Below are positions 25,917-33,557 of a stretch of DNA of 64,000 bases, one piece after another. The notes under the pieces were generated by a model, which was given only the letters and a program-made list of their open reading frames with translations, had not been told where the DNA came from and did not search any database. Both the position numbers and the translations under genes were made by a program. Within the stretch, counting starts at the first letter, position 1. Every line of letters begins with the position of its first letter. Location of the stretch: contig NZ_JOJE01000030.1 of NCBI RefSeq assembly GCF_000720255.1, forward strand, positions 94,722 through 158,721, in the 5' to 3' direction. This DNA comes from Streptomyces griseus subsp. griseus. GTDB lineage: Bacteria > Actinomycetota > Actinomycetes > Streptomycetales > Streptomycetaceae.

Positions 25917-26023
25917 TCCCTGGCAGTAATTGTGCACAGGCACAAAATACGGGGTCGATGTCGCGGCTTCGCGTCCCTTGTTGCCGGATTCTCCGCGGTG
26001 TTTCACTGACGCATCACCTCGGG
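25917..26023 (-). repeat. ~108-bp inverted-repeat arm, right copy
   Basis: Reverse-complement partner of 24281-24390 (about 90% identical). It begins about 84 bases upstream of the PucR-type start codon, in its promoter region. Read outwards it points towards the kinase/aminotransferase fusion gene at 26732. Confidence 0.9.
25930..25945. promoter_or_regulatory. Palindromic operator TTGTGC-N4-GCACAA, right copy
   Basis: Same 16-bp palindrome as at 24361-24376, here about 97 bases upstream of the PucR-type start codon. The repetition of exactly this block, with flanking sequence less conserved on one side, argues for a functional site. Confidence 0.65.
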
Positions 26024-26069
26024 CTGGAATGGGCTCGTGACATGACCACGCACTTGGAGCAGCTATGAC

Positions 26070-26700
26070 GCTTCCGTGAGCACCTGATCCCCGGTCCGTC
26101 ACCTTGAGCAGGCGTTGCTGAGGGGCGCCGCGTTCCTCGGCAGTGTGGCCTTCCGCTACGGAGCCCACCAGGACGCGATGACCAAGGCGGCCGAGCCAAC
26201 CGGTTCGCCAGGCAGAGCGGGAGCGAGATCACCCAGGACTCCCCCAGAGACTACGCCGAGCTCAAGGCGGGGGTCGAGGACATGAGGACACCGATGGAGC
26301 CCGCCGAGGCGCTGCGCGGGGTGCTCGCCGCCAACGTCACCTGGGACGTCATAACCGCCGCCGCGTGAGCTGATGACCGGTCTCGATGAGGGCTCCGCCT
26401 TTGACGGACGGCCCGCCTCGGACCTGATCGCCGACTGGCCCTGGGTGTTGAAGCGCGTCCTGGCCCGGGGCCCCTGCGGCCGTCGGAGTGGGGCATCGAG
26501 GGGAAGTGCCGAACGGGGGAGTCCGCCCTGGACCTGTCGGTCGTCGACTCGACCGAGGTCTGTGCAGCCCGTGAAGCGATCGAGACACAGCCGCGGCAGC
26601 CGTCCCCGCCTCCTCCCAGGCACCGCATCGAGGTCCGACACGGGTGGCGGCGGGGGGCCACGACCTGAGCGTAGTGACGCAGGCCCACGGTGAGTGATGA
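26070..26700 (+). pseudogene. Degenerate coding debris, no intact gene
   Basis: Coding-like fragments on the plus strand, broken by frameshifts. One ends at 26368 with DYAELKAGVEDMRTPMEPAEALRGVLAANVTW. A second, from about 26370, begins TGLDEGSAFDGRPASDLIADWPWVLKRVL and continues after a frameshift to about 26668. I do not recognise either family. Neither has a proper start, so this looks like decayed insert sequence between the right repeat arm and the fusion gene. Confidence 0.5.
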
Positions 26701-26731
26701 GCGACCTGACGACGAGAGAGAGAACGCACCG

Positions 26732-29700
26732 ATGACCTCAGCGACCACCACCGGCCAGGACGGAACGACCATCCCCGGTCACACCGGCCAACTGCCGGGC
26801 TCGCTCCTCGACCACGTGCTGCGGCAGTCCTTCGGACTCGAGGGATACGATCAGCACCCACTGGGAGGGGAGATCGACCAGAACGTCCGGATCACCGGCG
26901 ATGACGGCATGCGCTACTTCGTGCGGGTCACCCGCGCGGAGCCGGACTCGGCCGACGTCCTCTGGCAGAACTCGCTCCTCCAGCATCTGGCCGCCACCGT
27001 TCCCGACCTTCCGGTGCCACGACTGGTCCCGACACGCGAGGGGAAGCTCCTTGCCGCCGTCGTCCACGAGGGCCGTACGCACGTGGTCCGCGTGATGAGC
27101 TGGATCGAGGGCCGGGTCCTGGCGGAACTCGACGACCACCCCGCGGCGCTTCTGCGTCAGCTGGGAGAAGCCGCTGGGCGGCTGAGCCTCGGACTCTCCA
27201 GCATGGAGCCACCGGTGGGCTTGGAACCGCACGACTGGGACATGCGCCGGGCCGCTGAGATCGTCGAGGCGTCGCTGCACGCTGTACAGGACGCGGATCG
27301 GCGGGAGTCGGTGCGCACGATCATGGGCTGGTACGACGAGCTCCTGCCGGCATGGGACCGACTGCCCCGGAGCGTCATACACCAGGATCTCAATGACGCC
27401 AACGTCCTGGCCGACGCCGACGAGGACGGGGGGCTGCGGATCTCCGGCATCGTCGACCTGGGCGACTCGCTCTACAGTGTGCGCGCGGCAGAGGTGGCGA
27501 TCGCGGCGGGCTACGCCATGGTCCGCAAGGCCGACCCGCTCGCTGCGGCGGCCGAAGTCGTGGCCGGCTTCCACTCGGTGCTCCCCCTCACGGCTGAGGA
27601 ACTGGCGGTTGTCTATCCGTTGGCGGCCGCCCGGCTGTGCATGAACGCCGTGACGTGGACGCGCCGGGTCGCCGAGAGCGACACGCCGTACGGGCGGACC
27701 CGCATGCAACACACCTGGCCGGCGATCGCGCAGGCGGCCGAGGTTTGCCCCGATGTCGCCGAGGCGACGTTCCGGGTCGCGTGTGGGCTCCCCCGGACGC
27801 GGGAGCAGCGGGGTTTGGAAGAAGTCTTGGCAGAGACGGCCCGAGACGGTTCCCCGCACGCACCGGCCCCGCAACTGCTCGACCTGCGACCCGCAAGTGA
27901 TCTCTACGACGAAGTCGACTGGCACGACGCGAGGGCCGTGCGCGCGAGCATCGACGACGTCCTCGACGGACGACGGCGACGGGGCTACGTGCCCCACCTC
28001 AGCGCATCGCTGCTCCTTGGGGGCCGGCGCCGCCCGGGAGCCGACGAGCCCGCGACGGTTCACGTCGGCGGCTTGCTGATCGTGGCCGACGCCGAGGAGG
28101 TTGCCAGCCCGCTGTCCGGCGTCGTCGAAGCCCGCGGTGGCGCCGGCATGCCGTTGGTACTGCGACATGCGGTCCAGGGGTTGGAGTTCTGGACGTGCTG
28201 GTGGGGACTGGACGACTCGCCGCCCGTTGCGGCGACAGTCCCGGCCGGGGCGCCGTTGGGACGCGCCGGCACGAGCGAGGAGACGGACCCGCTCGGGTCC
28301 TGCGTCCAGGTACAGGTCCACCGCACCGCACGGATGGCCACGTGGCCGCCCCCTCGTGTCGTGCCGCCTTCCGCACGGCAGGTGTGGAGCCACCTGTCAC
28401 CCGACCCCGCCCGGCTCCTCGGGTTCACCGAATCCTCCGCCGCAGTCCCCACCATCGACGACGTCGTCTCAGTGCGCCGTCGCCACATCGCTCGCTCCCA
28501 GCGCAACTACTACCGCAACCCGATGAACCTTGTGCGTGGGCGGGGCGTGTGGTTCCACGACGAGGACGGCCTGGCTTATCTGGACTCGCTGAACAACGTC
28601 ACCCACGTCGGCCATGCCGAGCCACGGGTGACGGCCGCCGCCACGCGACAGCTGCGCAAGCTCAACACCAACAGCCGTTTCGTCTACCCGCAGATCGCCA
28701 GTTACGTGCAGAAGCTGGTAGCCACGCTGCCCGACCCGCTCGAGGTCGTCTTCCTCGTGTGCACGGGCAGCGAGGCAAACGACCTGGCGCTGCGGATCGC
28801 CCGCCAGGTGACGGGTCGGCAGCACATCGTCAACATCGACGGCGCGTACCACGGAAACACCGGCGTGGTGACCGGGATCAGCCCGAACCGTTACAAGGGC
28901 CCCGGCGGCGCCGGCGCACCCGCGACCACCCACGAGGTCGTCATCCCGGACCGCTACCGCAGTACCTACGGGTACGACGACGCGGACGCCGGAGCCAAGT
29001 ACGCGCGCGACGCCGCGGCTGTCATCGAGCGGATCACGGCCGACGGCAGACCCCCGGCCGCCTTCATCGCCGAGTCCCTGATGGGATCGGGTGGGAACAT
29101 CGTGTTCCCCGACGGCTACCTCGATGGCGTGTTCACTGCTGCCAGGCGGGCGGGCGCCCTGTGCATCTCCGACGAGGTCCAGGTCGGCGTCGGACGACTG
29201 GGGCCCTGGTGGGGGTTCGAGCTCCAGGGGGTGGTCCCGGACATCGTCACGATGGGCAAGCCGCTCGGGAACGGGCACCCCCTCGCGGCGGTGGTCACGA
29301 CTCGGGAGATCGCCGACGCGTTCGACACGGGCATGAAGTACTTCAACACCTTCGGCGGCAACCCGGTCTCCTGCGCGATCGGCGAGGCCGTGCTCGACAT
29401 CGTCGAGCAGGATGGGCTGAGGGAGAACGCCGTGAGCGTGGGCGGGTACTTCGCCCAGTCGCTGCGCGAGCTCCAGCAGCGCCAACCGCTCATCGGTGAC
29501 GTGCGGGCGGAAGGGCTCTACCTCGGCGTCGAACTGGTCCGCGACCGCATCACCAAGATGCCGGCCACTGAGCAGGCCTTCATGGTCACCGAGCTCATGA
29601 AGGAGCGGGGCGTCATCGTCTTCCCCAATGGCGTGCACGACAACGTACTGAAGATCAAACCGCCCATGACCTTCCGCCGCGAGCACGTGGATCTCTACGT

Positions 29701-29758
29701 CGACGCGCTGGACGAGGTCCTGACCCTGCCCGAACTGCGCTCGGCCGTTCAGCCCTGA
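26732..29758 (+). CDS. Three-domain fusion: APH-type amino-alcohol kinase, M23/LysM-like domain, class III PLP enzyme (phospholyase or aminotransferase)
   Basis: 1008 residues from ATG 26732 (GAGAGAG upstream; a GTG at 26690 in frame has no ribosome site). Residues ~20-340: aminoglycoside/hydroxylysine-kinase fold with HQDLNDANVL and IVDLGDS (catalytic Asp and metal site). ~400-560: a degenerate M23/biotinyl-like beta domain (SPLSGVVEARGG). ~580-1008: class III aminotransferase fold with GSEANDLALRIAR, SDEVQVGVGR and the PLP lysine at residue 843 (MGKPLGNGHP). In animals a kinase of this type phosphorylates hydroxylysine and a separate class III PLP enzyme eliminates the phosphate; fusing them suggests the same two-step route, amino alcohol to phosphoester to aldehyde plus ammonia. 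Neighbouring amine oxidase and PucR genes fit. Confidence 0.88.
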   Translation: MTSATTTGQDGTTIPGHTGQLPGSLLDHVLRQSFGLEGYDQHPLGGEIDQNVRITGDDGMRYFVRVTRAEPDSADVLWQNSLLQHLAATVPDLPVPRLVPTREGKLLAAVVHEGRTHVVRVMSWIEGRVLAELDDHPAALLRQLGEAAGRLSLGLSSMEPPVGLEPHDWDMRRAAEIVEASLHAVQDADRRESVRTIMGWYDELLPAWDRLPRSVIHQDLNDANVLADADEDGGLRISGIVDLGDSLYSVRAAEVAIAAGYAMVRKADPLAAAAEVVAGFHSVLPLTAEELAVVYPLAAARLCMNAVTWTRRVAESDTPYGRTRMQHTWPAIAQAAEVCPDVAEATFRVACGLPRTREQRGLEEVLAETARDGSPHAPAPQLLDLRPASDLYDEVDWHDARAVRASIDDVLDGRRRRGYVPHLSASLLLGGRRRPGADEPATVHVGGLLIVADAEEVASPLSGVVEARGGAGMPLVLRHAVQGLEFWTCWWGLDDSPPVAATVPAGAPLGRAGTSEETDPLGSCVQVQVHRTARMATWPPPRVVPPSARQVWSHLSPDPARLLGFTESSAAVPTIDDVVSVRRRHIARSQRNYYRNPMNLVRGRGVWFHDEDGLAYLDSLNNVTHVGHAEPRVTAAATRQLRKLNTNSRFVYPQIASYVQKLVATLPDPLEVVFLVCTGSEANDLALRIARQVTGRQHIVNIDGAYHGNTGVVTGISPNRYKGPGGAGAPATTHEVVIPDRYRSTYGYDDADAGAKYARDAAAVIERITADGRPPAAFIAESLMGSGGNIVFPDGYLDGVFTAARRAGALCISDEVQVGVGRLGPWWGFELQGVVPDIVTMGKPLGNGHPLAAVVTTREIADAFDTGMKYFNTFGGNPVSCAIGEAVLDIVEQDGLRENAVSVGGYFAQSLRELQQRQPLIGDVRAEGLYLGVELVRDRITKMPATEQAFMVTELMKERGVIVFPNGVHDNVLKIKPPMTFRREHVDLYVDALDEVLTLPELRSAVQP

Positions 29759-29797
29759 GACGGGCAACCGTCCACTGAGGCAGTGAACGTGTGGCCC

Positions 29798-29950
29798 GCG
29801 AAAGCGAGAAGTGCCCTGCGGGCCGGCGTCTCCGGCCAGGGCTTCAAGCTTTCGCCCGCCATGGGCGGCATCGCCGCGGACCTCGCCCTGGAGCGCCGCA
29901 CCTCCCGGTCGATCGACTTCATCACCACAAACGGCCGCACCGCGGCTTGA
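29798..29950 (+). pseudogene. C-terminal remnant of a sarcosine-oxidase-like FAD amine oxidase
   Basis: Reads GVSGQGFKLSPAMGGIAADLAL followed by RRTSRSIDF and a stop at 29948. This is the C-terminal FAD-contact motif (G-GxGFK-xPAxG-IAADLA) of the monomeric sarcosine oxidase/DAO family. The first ~350 residues are missing. It fits the amine-oxidation theme of the locus and shows a second amine oxidase was once here. Bases 29951-30334 hold no other gene I can support. Confidence 0.75.
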
Positions 29951-30334
29951 GTCAGAAAGGGGGCCAGGGTCGTGATCACCGGTGGCGTCCACGGCGTCGG
30001 GTTCATCGGCGTCGACGCCGCCACCCGCCTGGCCGGGCTGCTGGAACCGGACGATGTCGCCGGCCGGCCTTGGAGACGGTTGGCAGTGTCCACGGAGATG
30101 TCCGTGAGGCGCCACTTCTCCAGCTGCGCGTACCGCGTCCGCCGACTGGGCGGACGGCGCCCATCCCGAAAATCTCTGGCCCCGCTATGGCGACACACGC
30201 CTCATGACCTGCGCTGTACCGAAGTGCCGACCATTTCGCTGATACTGCTGCTTTGGCCGCTGAAGCCACTTGTCGTCAGCGCAGGTCGTGACCGTGGTCT
30301 GGTGCCATCCAACGAGCCCGGTCACACTGCCGCC

Positions 30335-31189
30335 ATGACGGAAGACCGAACATGTGACCAAGGGCTGTTCGGCCCGAGGTCGGTGACGTGGCAGGCGCAT
30401 GGAGATCCCATGATGTGGGTCGCCGGTGTCCGCGCCCTCTACCTCCAGGCCCTGCATCCGCGCGCGGTGCGGGGCGTCCTGCAGAACAGCGACTTCCGGC
30501 GCGACGCCTGGGGCTGGCTCATGCGCACGGCGAACTTCGTGGGCACCACGACGTACGGCACCACCGAGGCCGCCGAGAAGGCGGGCGCCCGCGTCCGGAA
30601 GATCCACCGGATGCTGTCGGCAACCGACCCCGACACGGGGGAGACGTACGGAGTCGACGAACCCGAGCTGCTGCTGTGGGTGCACTGCGCCGAGATCGAC
30701 TCCTACCTCCACGTACTGCGCCGCTCCGGGTATCCGCTCACCGACCCCCAGGCCGACCGCTACATCGCCGAACATCGCGTGAGCGGCCGGCTGGTGGGTC
30801 TCGACCCCGACACCGTCCCCGCCGACCGGGCCGGGATGGAGGCCTACTTCGAGAAGGTGCGGCCCGAGCTCGCCGTCGGCCCCGAGGCACGCGAGGTCGA
30901 CGACTTCCTGCGCCGCCCACCGATCCACCCCCTCCTGATCCCGGCGCGCGAGGGGCTGTGGCGGCGCGTGGCGCGTCTCGCGTACGCCTCCCTGCCGCCG
31001 TACGCCCACGAGCTGTACGGCCGGCCCGCCCCGCGAGCGGCCGTCGTCACCCGCCGGCTGCGTGTCACCGGCACCCTGCTGCGCAGCGTTCCCGCACGTC
31101 TGCGGTGGCAACTTCCGCCCAAACACATCCTGCGGGCCATGGACCGGCTGGGCCCCGAGGCCCGCCCCGCACCGTACAAAGTCGGGTGA
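30335..31189 (+). CDS. Oxygenase MpaB-like (DUF2236) protein
   Basis: 284 residues, ATG at 30335. The opening GPRSVTWQAHGDPMMWVAGVRALYLQALHPRAV (quoted in part) with the histidine in LHPRAV, and the later LLWVHCAEIDSYL histidine, are the hallmark of the DUF2236/MpaB family, which includes heme-dependent latex clearing protein and fungal MpaB oxygenase. Members bind a heme or metal through such histidines and cleave C=C bonds or oxidise lipids; most bacterial ones have no assigned substrate. It stands alone between debris and the kinase gene. Confidence 0.88.
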   Translation: MTEDRTCDQGLFGPRSVTWQAHGDPMMWVAGVRALYLQALHPRAVRGVLQNSDFRRDAWGWLMRTANFVGTTTYGTTEAAEKAGARVRKIHRMLSATDPDTGETYGVDEPELLLWVHCAEIDSYLHVLRRSGYPLTDPQADRYIAEHRVSGRLVGLDPDTVPADRAGMEAYFEKVRPELAVGPEAREVDDFLRRPPIHPLLIPAREGLWRRVARLAYASLPPYAHELYGRPAPRAAVVTRRLRVTGTLLRSVPARLRWQLPPKHILRAMDRLGPEARPAPYKVG

Positions 31190-31249
31190 AAGGCCGCCAT
31201 ACTGGCCGGACCAGGGGAGGGCGCGACGGGGACGGGGCGGCGGTAGGGG

Positions 31250-33487
31250 ATGGCGGAGACCAGGCTGATCCAGGGCCGGTACCGGCTGCTCGATCTGATC
31301 GGGCGCGGTGGCATGGGCGAGGTGTGGCGGGCCCGGGACGAGTCCCTGGGCCGGAAGGTCGCCGTGAAGTGCCTCAAGCCGCTCGGTCCGCAGCGCGACC
31401 AGGCGTTCACCCGTGTCCTGCGGGAGCGGTTCCGACGCGAGGCCCGGGTGGCCGCCGCGCTCCAGCACCGCGGGGTGACCGTCGTGCACGACTTCGGGGA
31501 GTCCGACGGCATCCTCTTCCTCGTGATGGAACTGCTCGAGGGCCGCAACCTGAGCCAGCTCCTGGAGGACAACAAGCACCATCCGCTGCCCGTCGCCGAC
31601 GTCGTCGAGATCGCCGACCAGGTCGCCGCCGCCCTCGCCTACACCCACGCGCAGGGCATCGTGCACCGCGATCTGAAGCCCGCGAACATCATGCGGCTCA
31701 CCGACGGCACGGTGAAGATCTGCGACTTCGGCATCGCCCGCCTCGGCCACGACATCGGCTTCACCTCCCGCCTCACCGGCACCGGCATCGCCATGGGCAC
31801 CCCGCACTACATGTCCCCGGAGCAGATCAGCGGCACCGAGGTCGACCAGCGCAGCGACCTGTACTCACTCGGATGCGTGCTCTACGAGATCGCCACGGGG
31901 GCGCCCCCGTTCGACCTCGACGACCCCTGGGCCATCCTCGTCGGCCACCGCGACACCCCGCCCCGCCCGCCCCGTAGCCACCGCTCCGAGCTGCCCGTCT
32001 ACCTCGAGGAGGTCATCCTCGACCTGCTCGCCAAACGCCCTGAGGAACGCCCGCGCGACGGCCGTGAGCTGGGACGCAGGATCGGTCTGGGCCGTACGAC
32101 ACCGGCGTACGTGCCGACCGTGGTCACGCCCCGGCCGGACCTCCGGCCACCCGAACAGACCGGGCGCGAACCCCGCCTGCCGTCCTGGACACGGGGCATC
32201 ACCACCGGCCACAAGGCGTCCGGCGCCACGCTGCCCGCAACCCCGCCGGACGCCGGGGCAGGCCTCACCGGCGAGTGGATCCCGCGCCCGCAGTCGGACG
32301 GAGTCCAGCCGTCCGGCGCCCCCGAGGAACCGCCGGTCCCGCCCCCGCGGACGCTCACCGCGCTGGCCGGACGGCACAACTCCGGTCTCAGCCTGGGCCG
32401 GCTCGGCCGCTGGGCCGAGGCCGGCGAGGTGCACCGTGCCGTCGCCGCCGAACGCGAGCGCCTCCTCGGCCCCGCCCACCCCGACACCCTCGCCAGCCGC
32501 TACGAGGTCGCCTTCACCCTCAGCCGTACCGGGCGCGCCGCAGACGCGCTGCGCGAGTACAAGCACGTGGCCGCGGCCCGGATCCGGGCGCTGGGCGCCG
32601 ACCACCCCGACACCCTCGCCGTCCGCCAGGAAATGGCCTATGTCCTCGGTCAGTTGGGGCGTCACGAGGACGCCCACAAGGTGTATGTGTCGGTGCTCGC
32701 GGCCCGGGAGCAGCTGATGGGGCCCGACCACGCCGACACCTTGCGCTGCCGGCACAACCTCGCCTTCAACCTCAGCAGGCTCGGCCGCCACGAGGAGTCG
32801 TACCGCATGGCGTGCGAGGTGGCCGCGGCCCGCGCCCGGGTGCTGGGCCCCGAGCATCCGGACACTTTGGTCACGCGCTACGAAGTCGCCTACGCACTAG
32901 GACAGTTGGGCCGCCGACAGGAGGCACTGCGGACCTACCGCGAGGTCGCGGCGGCCCGGGCCCAGGCGCTCGGCCCCGACCACCCGGACACCCTCGCCGC
33001 CCGTTACGAGATCGGCATCAGCCTCGGCCGTCTCGGCCACAGCGCGGAGGCGCTGCGCCTGTACCGCGACCTGGTCGACGACCGCACCCGTGTCCACGGC
33101 CCCGCCCACCCGGAGACATTGCGCGCCCGCCATGGTCTCGGGGTCAACCTCGGCCGTCTCGGCCGCTGGGAGGAGGCCCTCGCCGAGTCCCGCGACGTCT
33201 GCGTGATCCGCGAGCGCGTCCTGGGAGACGAGCACCCCGACACCCTCGTCAGCCGGCGCGAGGTCGCCGTCGGCCTCGGCTGGCTGGGCCGCTGGGCCGA
33301 CGCCCTCACCGAGTACCGCCGGGTCGCCGTGGCCCGCGAGCGAGTCCTGGGCCCGGACCACCCCGACACCCTCGCCAGCCGCAACGACGAGGCCCACTGC
33401 CTGGAACAACTGGGCCGGGGCGCGGAAGCGGTCGACCTGTACCGCAAGGTCGCGGCCCGCAGACAGCGAGCGGTAGAGGGGGGCTGA
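31250..33487 (+). CDS. Ser/Thr protein kinase fused to kinesin-light-chain-type TPRs
   Basis: 745 residues. N-terminal PknB-like kinase (about 10-275): GRGGMGEV glycine loop, VAVK with Lys40, HRDLKPANI, DFGIA and MSPEQI, all intact. A Pro-rich linker (about 285-370) leads to eight ~42-residue tetratricopeptide repeats, each ending in a G-HPDTL/HPETL signature that makes the copies easy to count. No transmembrane helix, so it is a soluble kinase that probably uses the TPR scaffold to pick protein substrates. Most Streptomyces PASTA kinases are membrane-anchored, so this is a different class. It ends at a strong bidirectional terminator. Confidence 0.93.
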   Translation: MAETRLIQGRYRLLDLIGRGGMGEVWRARDESLGRKVAVKCLKPLGPQRDQAFTRVLRERFRREARVAAALQHRGVTVVHDFGESDGILFLVMELLEGRNLSQLLEDNKHHPLPVADVVEIADQVAAALAYTHAQGIVHRDLKPANIMRLTDGTVKICDFGIARLGHDIGFTSRLTGTGIAMGTPHYMSPEQISGTEVDQRSDLYSLGCVLYEIATGAPPFDLDDPWAILVGHRDTPPRPPRSHRSELPVYLEEVILDLLAKRPEERPRDGRELGRRIGLGRTTPAYVPTVVTPRPDLRPPEQTGREPRLPSWTRGITTGHKASGATLPATPPDAGAGLTGEWIPRPQSDGVQPSGAPEEPPVPPPRTLTALAGRHNSGLSLGRLGRWAEAGEVHRAVAAERERLLGPAHPDTLASRYEVAFTLSRTGRAADALREYKHVAAARIRALGADHPDTLAVRQEMAYVLGQLGRHEDAHKVYVSVLAAREQLMGPDHADTLRCRHNLAFNLSRLGRHEESYRMACEVAAARARVLGPEHPDTLVTRYEVAYALGQLGRRQEALRTYREVAAARAQALGPDHPDTLAARYEIGISLGRLGHSAEALRLYRDLVDDRTRVHGPAHPETLRARHGLGVNLGRLGRWEEALAESRDVCVIRERVLGDEHPDTLVSRREVAVGLGWLGRWADALTEYRRVAVARERVLGPDHPDTLASRNDEAHCLEQLGRGAEAVDLYRKVAARRQRAVEGG

Positions 33488-33498
33488 GGGGCCCGCCT

Positions 33499-33540
33499 GT
33501 GGCCTGGTGCGGGCCGGGGTTCGGCGCCGCACCGGGCCAC
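33499..33540. terminator. Bidirectional terminator between convergent genes
   Basis: GTGGCCTGGTGCGG (33499-33512) pairs with CCGCACCGGGCCAC (33527-33540) over 14 positions with one G-U wobble and a 14-base loop, 12 bases after the kinase stop and 18 before the fucosidase stop. Confidence 0.85.
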
Positions 33541-33557
33541 GGGCTCGCGGAAGCGGG

